In this document: positions 16,775-25,227 of the stretch, in pieces
Layout of the letters: every line of letters begins with the position of its first letter
Numbering within the stretch: the first letter of the stretch is position 1
Assembly (NCBI GenBank): GCA_002347035.1
Contig: DEAM01000015.1
Span: 1-64,000, forward strand
Reading direction: 5' to 3'
Source: Gemmatimonadales bacterium UBA2982
GTDB lineage: Bacteria; Gemmatimonadota; Gemmatimonadetes; Longimicrobiales; Gaopeijiaceae
DNA: 64,000 nucleotides
Notes under the pieces: generated by a model
What the model was told of the DNA's origin: nothing
What the model saw: the letters and a program-made list of their open reading frames with translations, nothing else
Databases searched by the model: none
Position numbers and translations under genes: made by a program

Positions 16775-19138
16775 CTAGAGTCTCAACAGTCGGTTCATCT
16801 TGATGACAAACCCTCGGTTTGAAAGGGCTGAAAAACGGTTAAACACGTCCGTATCACGCTCCTCTGTGTAAACCAAGAAGATCTCACTGCCGGGCGCATA
16901 CTCCCACCGCAGTCTGAAATTGCCACTGAGGGATTTACTGAGGGAGCTATACTGGACAAGCCCACTAAGGAAAAGTCGAGGGCTGAAGCTGTAACTGACC
17001 CTCGTTGATGCCACATGTTGTGTAAAACTGCCCTGCGGCAGATCCACCCAGTTAAAAGACAGATTCGGCTCAACTGACAGTTGGCGTAGGATCTCGACCC
17101 TCGCGCGGTTGAACCCGACAGAGGTACGGTCCCCATCGAAAAACTTTCCGCGTCGCACTGATAGAGATCCGGAATAGAACCTTTGCGGACCAAAGTTGAA
17201 GCTTGCTTGCACATCACTGAAATCATAGCGGCCCGAGGGGATGCTCACCTCAGGCGAGATCCGAAAATCGAGCGGCAAGTTCTCGTACGTTTCTGTATAG
17301 TCCATGCTGAACTGATCACTACTCTCGAATTCGACTCGGAAGTTGCCCATGAGTTCCCGTGTCTCAAGGAATCCTGTCGGATGATTCTCCAGGTAATTTA
17401 CTCGGCCTTCGAGAGTCACTTGGCGAATCAGCTCAATAGCTGTCGGGCGAGGACTGACTCGGCCTGTTAGAAAGGTTTGTCGGAAACCTTTACGTGGCAC
17501 GAAGCCGATCTCAGGATTGAAATCGCGACCTACTAGTAGATGGTCTGCTTCAAACCCAAGCAGGTCACCGTTCCAGTTGCCACGCGCACGGTAACTAGCA
17601 TCCGTGGGGTCCATCCCTGTAGACACACCGGCCGTCTCTGTTCTCGCGTAGTAACCCAACAGATCTAGGTTCTCAAAAAACGAAAATGTCGCGTCCGCAC
17701 CATACATTTGGTTCGACCCCAAACCGACAAGGGACTGCGACCGATTTTGGAACAAGCCACCGATACTGCTTCTCCTGAAAATGTCTCTTCGTAACCTCAA
17801 CACTGTAAAGTTTGTTGACTCTGCGCTCACACTTTCAAGGTCGTTAGTCTGAATATTCAGAGCACCCACATCGAAAGAACCGACTTTGCCTGTGACCCTT
17901 CCTCCCCCAGTGATTGGGACAGGTTTTCCACCCTGCAGTCCAATCCGGCGGCTGAAGAACATCGTTGGAGCACTCACACCCCGGCCACCAAAGCCAGGCC
18001 CACCCCCACCTCCAAAACCGGCAGAAGCAAACCCAAATATCCCTCTCCCTTCAAGAAAGAATTCCCGCTTTTCAGGGAAGAACAAGCTGAACCGTGTAAG
18101 GTTTACTTGCCGTTCATCTACTTCGACCTGCGCGAAATCCGTGTTGTAGGTGAAGTCGGCTGTAAGGTTATCAGTAATCCCAAACTTTAGGTCGAGACCC
18201 CCATCAGCTTGAAAGTCTTCGCGGATTACGGGACTAGCATTCAGATTCGTCTCTACGCCACTAATTCCATAAGGCTTGAACTCTACAACCCGGCTCGCGG
18301 GAGGAGCTTCCAGGCCAACTAATGTACCGGACCTAGATACCCGAAACGCACCCCCTGGGCCACCACCAGAAGCAGATATCGGAATGAGCGTTAGGTAACT
18401 CCACTCATTCTTCCGGCGGATCGCGCGCCGTAACTGGAGGCCCCATACCTGTTGTGATCCTGGCCTATAGCGGAGGGACTTGAATGGGATCTCCATCTCT
18501 ACCGTCCAGCCGCCTTCGAACCGACCGGTCCTCACATCCCATACCGGGTTCCAGTCTGAGTTTGGGTTACCCTCATTAGTGATCTGAAACTCCGCGAGTG
18601 CCCCGAGGGGATTTGTGTAGAACATGACGCCGTTTCGCCGGTCATAGAACGTGTCGAACATGACCCCGAATGTGTCATTTTGACGAAGTTGATTAGTATC
18701 CCTCCGCATTTCGTTTGCGACCCACTCGCTCTCTGGTGCCGAGTCCCAAACCCGAGCTGAGACGTAGATGTTTCCCTCATCGAACGAGATCCAAGCCTCT
18801 GTTTGCTCTGTCGCGGGGGCTCCTTCAATCGGCACGCTCTGAACGAACCCACTAATCGACGGAGTGTCTCGGTACAGAACCTCATCAAGCACACCGTCGA
18901 TCCGTATTGGAGACTCTACCCTAACTGCTCGAACGGTGGCCTCCATTCCCGTGGCATCACGAGTTATTACCTGAGGAGGTGTTGGAGCGGGAGGCCCATC
19001 AACACGTAGTTGAGAAGTCTGTTCTAACCCAGACTGTTGCGCGCTCAGAACTGATGTACCCAGAGTCATCATTACAACGACAAGCATCAGACTCACGAAC
19101 AGTCTGTATGCGGTTACTCGGGTGCAAGGAATCATCAT
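16775..19138 (-). CDS. DUF5916 outer-membrane barrel with CBM9-like domain
   Basis: The 787-residue product has a signal peptide ending near SAQQ (about residue 33). A CBM9/DOMON-like domain covers about residues 70-250 (start IRIDGVLDEVLY, then WISFDEGNIYVSARVWD). The DUF5916 barrel follows, marked by LTADFTYNTDFAQVEVDERQ split by FFPEKREFFLEGRGIF, a very conserved pair. It ends NRLLRL in a barrel-type strand. A Gly-rich loop lies near residue 375. The family is frequent in Gemmatimonadota, Acidobacteriota and Bacteroidota; its role is not settled. It is divergent from the exported aldolase. Confidence 0.9.
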   Translation of the reverse strand: MMIPCTRVTAYRLFVSLMLVVVMMTLGTSVLSAQQSGLEQTSQLRVDGPPAPTPPQVITRDATGMEATVRAVRVESPIRIDGVLDEVLYRDTPSISGFVQSVPIEGAPATEQTEAWISFDEGNIYVSARVWDSAPESEWVANEMRRDTNQLRQNDTFGVMFDTFYDRRNGVMFYTNPLGALAEFQITNEGNPNSDWNPVWDVRTGRFEGGWTVEMEIPFKSLRYRPGSQQVWGLQLRRAIRRKNEWSYLTLIPISASGGGPGGAFRVSRSGTLVGLEAPPASRVVEFKPYGISGVETNLNASPVIREDFQADGGLDLKFGITDNLTADFTYNTDFAQVEVDERQVNLTRFSLFFPEKREFFLEGRGIFGFASAGFGGGGGPGFGGRGVSAPTMFFSRRIGLQGGKPVPITGGGRVTGKVGSFDVGALNIQTNDLESVSAESTNFTVLRLRRDIFRRSSIGGLFQNRSQSLVGLGSNQMYGADATFSFFENLDLLGYYARTETAGVSTGMDPTDASYRARGNWNGDLLGFEADHLLVGRDFNPEIGFVPRKGFRQTFLTGRVSPRPTAIELIRQVTLEGRVNYLENHPTGFLETRELMGNFRVEFESSDQFSMDYTETYENLPLDFRISPEVSIPSGRYDFSDVQASFNFGPQRFYSGSLSVRRGKFFDGDRTSVGFNRARVEILRQLSVEPNLSFNWVDLPQGSFTQHVASTRVSYSFSPRLFLSGLVQYSSLSKSLSGNFRLRWEYAPGSEIFLVYTEERDTDVFNRFSALSNRGFVIKMNRLLRL

Positions 19139-19175
19139 CTAATGGGAAGACCCTTAGGGCACTGGTTTAGAAATA

Positions 19176-19196
19176 CGGTAACCGAACGGTAGCCGA
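19176..19196. promoter_or_regulatory. Tandem palindromic repeats in the divergent control region
   Basis: CGGTAACCGA at 19176-19185 and CGGTAGCCGA at 19187-19196 are direct repeats with one mismatch. Each contains an inverted CGGT/ACCG or CGGT/GCCG core, and the spacing is 11 bases, about one helical turn. They lie 38 bases upstream of the DUF5916 start and 146 bases upstream of the aldolase start. This looks like an operator for a dimeric regulator, but no regulator is known. Confidence 0.4.
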
Positions 19197-19341
19197 GGCA
19201 AGATCGAATTCAAGCTCATAGATAGCTACCTGGTTCGGAAGGGGGTTGAGGTTAGAATGCAATTCGTGCCATCGGACCATACCAAATATATCTTCTCGCC
19301 CCTTCCTAAGGGTCCGCTGCACCTAAATAGGAGGTCAATCC

Positions 19342-20283
19342 ATGGATTATTCCCAAAAGACACGAGCCCGGCACTCCCTAATAGGCCTGGCTTCGGTATC
19401 ACTGTTTGCTGTTGTACTCATGCCAATCCAGTCAAAAGCGCAGTCTGACACTCATCTCAATCCGGTAATTGCTGCGCTTGAGGCTGGAGAGGTCGTGTAT
19501 GGTCTGAGTACGCAGGATTTATCTCTTTCATACGCGAGAGAAGTCGCACGAGCACCGGTCGATTTCCTATATGTGGACATGGAGCATAGTCCGATGGATT
19601 TCCCTGCGCTGCGAACCTTTTTACTCGCGATGGGTGATAAGCGAAGAGTGCTAGAGAAACAGAGCGTTCAACCTGACGTCACTTTATTCGCACGTTTCGC
19701 ACCAGGTCCGCTCGATTCAGAATGGGTGGTTAAGCAAGCACTCGATTTAGGCCTATACGGGATCATCTTCAACGGCGTCGATACGCCTGAAGAGGCTGCG
19801 TTCGCAGTAAGCACCATGCGGTACCCCCAGCTCCGCAACTCCATGTACCCTGAGCCGAAGGGCATCCGAGGCGTGTCACCCGCTAATGCGGCATGGGCCT
19901 GGGGCGTAGATACAGGTGAATACATGCAACATGCTGACCTCTGGCCGCTCAACCCTGACGGTGACCTTCTAGCAGTAATGATGATCGAGTCAGTCGAAGG
20001 TCTCCAGAATGTCGAGTCCATCGCGGCAACACCCGGGGTGGGGGCACTCTTTCCGGGCGCGGGAGGGGACCTCAGTCGCTCGCTTGGTATAACGCAGGGC
20101 ACCGATGAACTTGAAGAAGCTTTCCAGCAGATCCTAGCAGCATGTCTGAATCACAATGTTGCATGCGCGATCACAGCAAACTCTGGGGAAGACGTCGCAC
20201 GCCGCGTCAGAGAAGGGTGGAGAATTATCCGTACGACAGTAGAAGGAGCTGCGGCGGGTCAGAATTTTCTCCAAGCCAACTGA
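19342..20283 (+). CDS. Exported HpcH/HpaI-family aldolase
   Basis: The 313-residue product belongs to the class II 2-keto-3-deoxy aldolase family (HpaI, GarL, RhmA). Active-site features are the DMEH segment (Glu81, His82), the Arg in LFARFAPG, and metal ligands Glu216 (IESVEG) and Asp243 (GGDLSRSLG). Unlike the cytoplasmic enzymes, it starts with a hydrophobic segment at about 14-27 ending SKAQ, which reads as a signal peptide. AGGAGG lies seven bases before the ATG. Substrate unknown; family members cleave 2-keto-3-deoxy acids to pyruvate and an aldehyde. It is divergent from the DUF5916 gene. Confidence 0.88.
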   Translation: MDYSQKTRARHSLIGLASVSLFAVVLMPIQSKAQSDTHLNPVIAALEAGEVVYGLSTQDLSLSYAREVARAPVDFLYVDMEHSPMDFPALRTFLLAMGDKRRVLEKQSVQPDVTLFARFAPGPLDSEWVVKQALDLGLYGIIFNGVDTPEEAAFAVSTMRYPQLRNSMYPEPKGIRGVSPANAAWAWGVDTGEYMQHADLWPLNPDGDLLAVMMIESVEGLQNVESIAATPGVGALFPGAGGDLSRSLGITQGTDELEEAFQQILAACLNHNVACAITANSGEDVARRVREGWRIIRTTVEGAAAGQNFLQAN

Positions 20284-20370
20284 GGAGTGCGTTGGCCCTT
20301 TTGTTGGGATCGACCCAGAGTTTTCCTCGCCTGCAGACCAACACCCCCCTTTTCTTCAAACTAACTATGA

Positions 20371-20454
<84 letters not shown>

Positions 20455-20475
20455 AAGCCCCCTATTAAGTGAGCC

Positions 20476-21612
20476 TTAGCGCGCCACCCACGGCGGGCCG
20501 ATCAGCAGGTCGCTATCTATCCCTGGCTTCGGCACGAACTTCTGTGTCCGACCGTATTGGTTGTCGCCACCGTAGAGACTCCCGTCAGAGTCAACCGAAA
20601 AGGTGTGGACCTCCAGATAGCCGTCCGGCAATTCCTGCGGAACCAACCAGGTGTAACGATAGTTACCCTGGAAATCCAAGTTCACGAATCGTAAGGGGCC
20701 AAGATCAGTAATCCATATACTGTCATCGTTTACAATGATGTCGAGAGGAAGTGTGAACCCATCCCAAACATCGACAAACTCCACCTCTGCTGGATCATCA
20801 GTTGTCCGAAATACATTGATCCGCCCACCGGACCTGTCCAGCGCAAAAATCAGTCCCTCAGGCCCAATTCCTAGTGCGTGGATACCATTAAACTGACCTG
20901 GGCCCTCACCAAAGCCACCGAACTCGCCAATGTATTTGGCATCTTTATCCAGGATGACTACACGGTGGTTGTCTAAGCCATCCGCTACGAGGATACGTCC
21001 GTCTGGAAGAAACGCGACATCCTGCGGCCGCCCGAAGTGCGTTTCATCATCACCTGGTACCAGCTTCTCTCCGAGGGTCATGAGCAACCGGCTACCGTCG
21101 TTCGAAAAAACGTAAATCTGATGAAAGGTTTCATTAATGACCCACACACGCTGCTCAGGGTCATAGGGACTGATGCGGACACGATGTGGCCCAGGTCCCT
21201 CAGAGCCTTCACAAAGATAATCCCACTGCGTCCAAAGCTCCTCGACCTGCCCCTCGGAGTTCAGCGTGTATAGGCAATGCTGCCAAACCCGTCGGTCGGT
21301 TGCTCGCAGAACATTAATATCAATCGAGCCAGCATGCTGTTCGAATTCTGGAGGGATCGGTGACGGGAGGCGGGTCTCACCTCGTTGAGCGATAATGATC
21401 CGGTTAGGAGACTCCGCGAAAACACCTGAATTACCACCGAATGCAAATCCAGGGCCGGCGAAGGGCGTGTGCCACCCAGTAAGTACGTTATAGGGACTCG
21501 GCCCTATAGGACCTCTGGCGTTCCCTTGGTCCTGAGCCTGAATCGGTGCCACCAGCGCTGATAGCAAGAGAACAGCGATCAAGTTCGTCAGACTCTTCAT
21601 GATTGTAGCCAT
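20476..21612 (-). CDS. Exported NHL-repeat (six-bladed beta-propeller) protein
   Basis: The 378-residue product has a signal peptide ending near IQAQD and then NHL-type repeats, each with a pattern like FGRPQDVAFLPDGRILVADGLDNHRVVILD. About five or six blades can be seen, giving a propeller. No catalytic residues are recognised; relatives are exported scaffold or lyase-like proteins found with cyclase-family and DUF5916 genes. The ATG at 21612 has AGGA six bases upstream; an internal ATG at 21600 is possible. It lies just upstream of tRNA-Ser. Confidence 0.85.
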   Translation of the reverse strand: MATIMKSLTNLIAVLLLSALVAPIQAQDQGNARGPIGPSPYNVLTGWHTPFAGPGFAFGGNSGVFAESPNRIIIAQRGETRLPSPIPPEFEQHAGSIDINVLRATDRRVWQHCLYTLNSEGQVEELWTQWDYLCEGSEGPGPHRVRISPYDPEQRVWVINETFHQIYVFSNDGSRLLMTLGEKLVPGDDETHFGRPQDVAFLPDGRILVADGLDNHRVVILDKDAKYIGEFGGFGEGPGQFNGIHALGIGPEGLIFALDRSGGRINVFRTTDDPAEVEFVDVWDGFTLPLDIIVNDDSIWITDLGPLRFVNLDFQGNYRYTWLVPQELPDGYLEVHTFSVDSDGSLYGGDNQYGRTQKFVPKPGIDSDLLIGPPWVAR

Positions 21613-21657
21613 CGGGTTTCCTGCGCATGAGTATCAAGAAGATGAAAGATGCAGGAG

Positions 21658-21694
21658 GATGCGTTTAGCTTCAACGAGAAGCTAAACCAGCATC
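21658..21694 (-). terminator. Long hairpin at the purH stop codon
   Basis: GTTTAGCTT and AAGCTAAAC (21663-21671 and 21679-21687) pair perfectly around a seven-base loop, and flanking GATGC/GCATC extends the stem with a two-base bulge. It begins inside the purH stop codon. No T-tract follows on the minus strand, so it is a factor-dependent end or an mRNA-stabilising hairpin rather than a standard intrinsic terminator. Confidence 0.45.
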
Positions 21695-23273
21695 AATGTC
21701 GGAACAGCCTACGCCCGGTGAAGACCATAGCCATTCCATGCTCATTCGCTGCAGCTAGAACTTCGTCATCGCGGATTGATCCGCCGGGCTGGATTACGGC
21801 TTGAATTCCTGCGTCAGCGGCTGCGTCTATAGCGTCACGGAATGGGAAAAATGCATCAGATGCAAGCACCGCACCAGCAAGGTCATGCCCTCCTTCCTCC
21901 GCCTTACGCACAGCAATTTTCGAGGAATCTACTCGACTCATCTGACCTGCTCCGATCCCGAGTGCTGCACCTCTCCGTGCCAATAGAATAGCGTTTGACT
22001 TCACACCGAAGATCCCCGCCCACGCAAAACTAAGATCGTCCTGTTCCTGATCGGAAGGCTGGCGCTCACTCACGACTTCCCATTCGGGATTGTCCTGATC
22101 GTAGCAAGGCACTACCGGAGGAGTCTGCGCTAGCATGCCTCCATAGACTGACCGTAGTAGCCGAGCCTCCGGCCCTCCACCATATGACAACAGAAATTGT
22201 TCAGAACCTTCGCCCGGGTATGAGAGTAATCGGAGATTCTTTTTTTGCGTGAGAATACCAATGGCCTCAGCAGTAAAGTCAGGTGCTACTATGCACTCAA
22301 TAAACAATTCTGACATCACTTTTGCCGTCTCGAGGTCTACAGGATGACTCACTGAGATAACAGATCCAAATGCACTGACTGGGTCCGTTGCCAGTGCCTT
22401 CTGATATGCTTTTGCTAAGGAGTCGTCGACCGCCAGTCCACACGGAGTTGTATGCTTAATTATGCACACTGCAGCGCGTTGCGTTTCTGCGAAAGGTGCC
22501 AAACAGAGAAGCGCACCGTCTAAGTCGAGTAGATTGTTATAAGAGAGATCCTTACCGTGGTGTTGCTTGAGTCCGGCAAGGCCATCAGAACTCCCAAAAC
22601 CGTAGAAAGCAGCATCCTGATCTGGATTTTCTCCATACCGAAGGGCCTGGATCCGAACCAGAGAGGAGGTCAGGTGTTCAGGCATAGACTCTGGAGGAGC
22701 GTCTTCGTTTCCTAGATAGCGCGCAATCGCAGCATCGTAGTCACTGACGTGCCGAAAAGCTTTTGCTGCAAGTTTGCGACGAAACGGAACCGCCTCGGGT
22801 TTATCTAGGATCTCAAGCACTTGATTGTAGTCAGAAGGATCAATCACCACACACACGCTATCATGACTCTTAGCAGCAGCCCGGACCATTGTAGGACCTC
22901 CGATATCCACCTGCTCCATCGCATCTAATAGGGAAATATCTTCCCTCTTAATGGTCTCCTGAAATGGATAAAGATTTACAGCCACAAGATCGATCGGTTT
23001 ATAACCCTGCTCCGATAGCGCCTCTAAATCATCTTGACGGTCTCGCCTTGCCAGCAGCCCTGCATGGATAGCTGGATGAAGAGTTTTAACCCGCCCATCC
23101 ATCATCTCTGGATGGCCAGTTACATCTGATACGCTTAGCACTTCGAGGCCCGCCTCTCGGAGGGTTCTGGCAGTCCCTCCAGTCGAGACCAACTCCCACC
23201 CGCGCGTAATCAGCACCGTACCAAATTCTACAATCCCGCTCTTGTCGGACACGCTTAGGAGCGCCCGCCTCAT
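21693..23273 (-). CDS. purH: Bifunctional AICAR transformylase / IMP cyclohydrolase
   Basis: PurH carries out the last two steps of IMP synthesis. The 526-residue length is standard. The N-terminal cyclohydrolase (MGS-like) domain has ALLSVSDKSGIVEFG and HPEMMDGRVKTLHPAIHAG. The transformylase part has LRYGENPDQDAAFYG, KHTTPCGLAV, DPVSAFGSVIS and the C-terminal SDAFFPFRDAIDAAADAGI. The ATG overlaps the purN stop as ATGA. It is the last gene of an operon with purN, the hydrolase and probably the Fe-S carrier gene. Confidence 0.97.
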   Translation of the reverse strand: MRRALLSVSDKSGIVEFGTVLITRGWELVSTGGTARTLREAGLEVLSVSDVTGHPEMMDGRVKTLHPAIHAGLLARRDRQDDLEALSEQGYKPIDLVAVNLYPFQETIKREDISLLDAMEQVDIGGPTMVRAAAKSHDSVCVVIDPSDYNQVLEILDKPEAVPFRRKLAAKAFRHVSDYDAAIARYLGNEDAPPESMPEHLTSSLVRIQALRYGENPDQDAAFYGFGSSDGLAGLKQHHGKDLSYNNLLDLDGALLCLAPFAETQRAAVCIIKHTTPCGLAVDDSLAKAYQKALATDPVSAFGSVISVSHPVDLETAKVMSELFIECIVAPDFTAEAIGILTQKKNLRLLSYPGEGSEQFLLSYGGGPEARLLRSVYGGMLAQTPPVVPCYDQDNPEWEVVSERQPSDQEQDDLSFAWAGIFGVKSNAILLARRGAALGIGAGQMSRVDSSKIAVRKAEEGGHDLAGAVLASDAFFPFRDAIDAAADAGIQAVIQPGGSIRDDEVLAAANEHGMAMVFTGRRLFRH

Positions 23274-23899
23274 CGCTTCTCCTGGGGTAAGGTCATGAGT
23301 GTAGGTTTTCGCTCTGCCAGGATAGCCTTACAGAGGTGATCAACAGCTTCGGAGTAGAGGCGGTGTTCCACTTCAAGGACGCGGCGAGCAAGTTCTTCTG
23401 GAGTATCCCCTGAGTTTACCGGCACGCGTTGTTGAGCAAGAATAGATCCTCGGTCGTACTCCTCGTCGACGAAATGGACTGTCGCACCGCTTTCTAGCTT
23501 CCCTGAATCAATGACCGCCCGGTGCACATTCATACCGTACATTCCTGCACCACCAAATGCAGGAAGTAAGGCAGGATGTATGTTGAGGATTCTCTGAGGG
23601 TAGCGGGCCACTACTGCCTCGGGCACCAGTCTTAGGTACCCTGCTAGCAGAATAAGATCTACACTGTACTTGGCGAGTATACTAAGTGTATCCTGAGCGA
23701 CATCTGCGGCGACCCGTCCATCGGTCTTTACGACTTCTGTTGTCATGCCCACCGCCCTAGCTCGCCCTAGAGCACCTGCACTTTCACGGTTGCTCACAAG
23801 AAGGACTATCTCCCAAGCACCTTCCGCCTCCTGATGATCTAAAAGGGCCTGGAAGTTGCTGCCGCCGCCCGACGCGAACACTGCAGCACGCACCTTCAA
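23270..23899 (-). CDS. purN: Phosphoribosylglycinamide formyltransferase (GAR transformylase)
   Basis: PurN transfers formyl from 10-formyl-tetrahydrofolate to GAR, the third purine step. The 209-residue product shows FASGGGSNFQALL at the start and the active-site residues Asn106 and His108 in NIHPALLPAFGG and Asp145 in HFVDEEYDRG. The annotated start is TTG at 23899, overlapping the upstream stop as TTGA; a GTG two codons later is an alternative. The end is coupled to purH. Confidence 0.95.
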   Translation of the reverse strand: MKVRAAVFASGGGSNFQALLDHQEAEGAWEIVLLVSNRESAGALGRARAVGMTTEVVKTDGRVAADVAQDTLSILAKYSVDLILLAGYLRLVPEAVVARYPQRILNIHPALLPAFGGAGMYGMNVHRAVIDSGKLESGATVHFVDEEYDRGSILAQQRVPVNSGDTPEELARRVLEVEHRLYSEAVDHLCKAILAERKPTLMTLPQEKR

Positions 23900-24555
23900 G
23901 CCAATTCACCTCCGTACTGCGATATCAAGAAGGGGTTTCCAATACGCTCAGCTTCCACCGTTGTCGGAGGGCCATGTCCGGGATACAAGACCGTATGGTC
24001 GGGAAGCGTAAGTACCTGATTTCTGATAGATGTCATAAGCATCTGAAAGTCTCCACCCGGAAGATCTGTCCGGCCGATAGACCCTTGGAAGACAACATCT
24101 CCTACTAATGCAACACTCGTGTCCTCTGCAACTAAAATGACATGGCCTGGCGCGTGACCTGGCGCATACCTGACGTCGAACGCGGTTTCACCAAGCTCAA
24201 AACGTTGACCGTGTAGAAGTTCATCAGTTGGCTCTGGCTGTGATTCTGCTACAATGCCGAACCTGGCTGCATGATCAGGGAAAGATCGATACATCCCAAG
24301 TGCCTCCGGATGTAACCAGATCGGCACCTCTGGGAATGTCTCACGAATCGTGCTGACACCCTCAATATGGTCGAAGTGAGCGTGCGTGAGTAAAACTGCT
24401 TGGAAGTCCAACTCTTCAGATAGAATCGTGTTTGCTAAACGGGCAGAGTCAGCACCGGGGTCGACGGCTGCAGCAACCCCAGTCGTATTGCAGACGGCTA
24501 GATATGCGTTCTCCGCGAACCCCCCACCGGTGAAAGTCCGGACCTCCACCACCAT
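23896..24555 (-). CDS. Metallo-beta-lactamase-fold hydrolase (glyoxalase II-like)
   Basis: The 219-residue product has the zinc motif THAHFDH (His58, His60, Asp62, His63), the later APGHAPGHV His, GDVVFQGSIGRTDLPGGD with the bridging Asp, and a final YPGHGPPTTV His. This is the pattern of the YcbL/GloB-like subgroup. Possible activities are thioester hydrolysis such as S-lactoylglutathione-like substrates; the substrate cannot be told. Its position between erpA-like and purN genes is operonic only. Start is ATG at 24555. Confidence 0.9.
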   Translation of the reverse strand: MVVEVRTFTGGGFAENAYLAVCNTTGVAAAVDPGADSARLANTILSEELDFQAVLLTHAHFDHIEGVSTIRETFPEVPIWLHPEALGMYRSFPDHAARFGIVAESQPEPTDELLHGQRFELGETAFDVRYAPGHAPGHVILVAEDTSVALVGDVVFQGSIGRTDLPGGDFQMLMTSIRNQVLTLPDHTVLYPGHGPPTTVEAERIGNPFLISQYGGELA

Positions 24556-24573
24556 ATCAGCCCCGGTGGGGCG

Positions 24574-24900
24574 TTAAGCGGTGAACGAACTCCCGCATCC
24601 ACACCCACCACTAGCGTTGGGATTACTAAACGTAAATCCCTGACCCATCATGCTGCTTACATAGTCAATCTGAACCCCGTCGAGATACTGTGCGCTGAAT
24701 GGGTCGACGAATAACCTGACCCCATTCATCTCTAAGACCTCATCGTCGTCCTCGGGGGCATCTTCGATATTGAGTCCGTACTGGAATCCAGAGCACCCAC
24801 CAGGAAGTACAGCTACGCGAAGCCCAACGTCGTCATCAACGCCATGCTCTTGGATAAAATCCTGAACCTTTTCGGTTGCCGAGTGAGTCATAGTGACCAT
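24574..24900 (-). CDS. A-type iron-sulfur carrier (IscA/ErpA/SufA family)
   Basis: A-type carriers pass Fe-S clusters to target enzymes. The 108-residue product has the three conserved cysteines Cys36 (GGCSGFQYG), Cys100 and Cys102 (GGCGCGSSF), with SSMMGQGFTFSNPNASG between them. The frame is open to an ATG at 24960, but AGGAGGAG just before the ATG at 24900 and family length support that start. The exact subtype (ErpA, IscA or SufA) is not decided by sequence. IspG in this window is a possible Fe-S client. Confidence 0.93.
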   Translation of the reverse strand: MVTMTHSATEKVQDFIQEHGVDDDVGLRVAVLPGGCSGFQYGLNIEDAPEDDDEVLEMNGVRLFVDPFSAQYLDGVQIDYVSSMMGQGFTFSNPNASGGCGCGSSFTA

Positions 24901-25227
24901 GGCACCGGCTCCTCCTCTACTCTGCTCAAGGTATAGGCGTGGAGTACCCACGGTATACACGTAAGCTTCTCAGTACTGGCGGCCGGAAGCTACCGGGGGA
25001 GAAATTCGAGGTCAACGGGCCGTTTGCTCTAAAATCAGGTCAGTAGCTGCTCTAAGATCGTCGGCCAACCAAGTACGGCTCGGGATCGGTCCCCTTCATG
25101 CTCCGATCCTCAGCCAATGCGCATGAGCAGCTCCTGTCCCCCAAGGTCGATTGCGAGAGCAACGTCGGTCACCTTGCCCCCTAGATAGTACGATCTCAGT
25201 CGATAAATACTGCTGGTCTGGGTAGGG
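24901..25227 (-). pseudogene. 327-base gap between selA and the Fe-S carrier; possible gene relic
   Basis: No intact gene is seen here. On the minus strand one frame is open from the selA stop region to a TGA at 25110 and reads RSYYLGGKVTDVALAIDLGG in part, which looks protein-like. A second frame ending with TGA at 25012 reads RTWLADDLRAATDLILEQTA in part, also protein-like. They would join into one small protein only by a frameshift and loss of the TGA, and no start codon with a ribosome-binding site heads them. The reading as a decayed gene is tentative. No tRNA-Sec is recognised. Confidence 0.3.

Noticed and set aside
20284..20370. Terminator after the exported aldolase gene
   Set aside because: TGGGATCGACCCA followed by GAGTTTT makes only a four-base stem, too weak to call.
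24901..25227. selC (tRNA-Sec) next to selA
   Set aside because: No long acceptor arm, T-arm or UCA anticodon loop is found on either strand.
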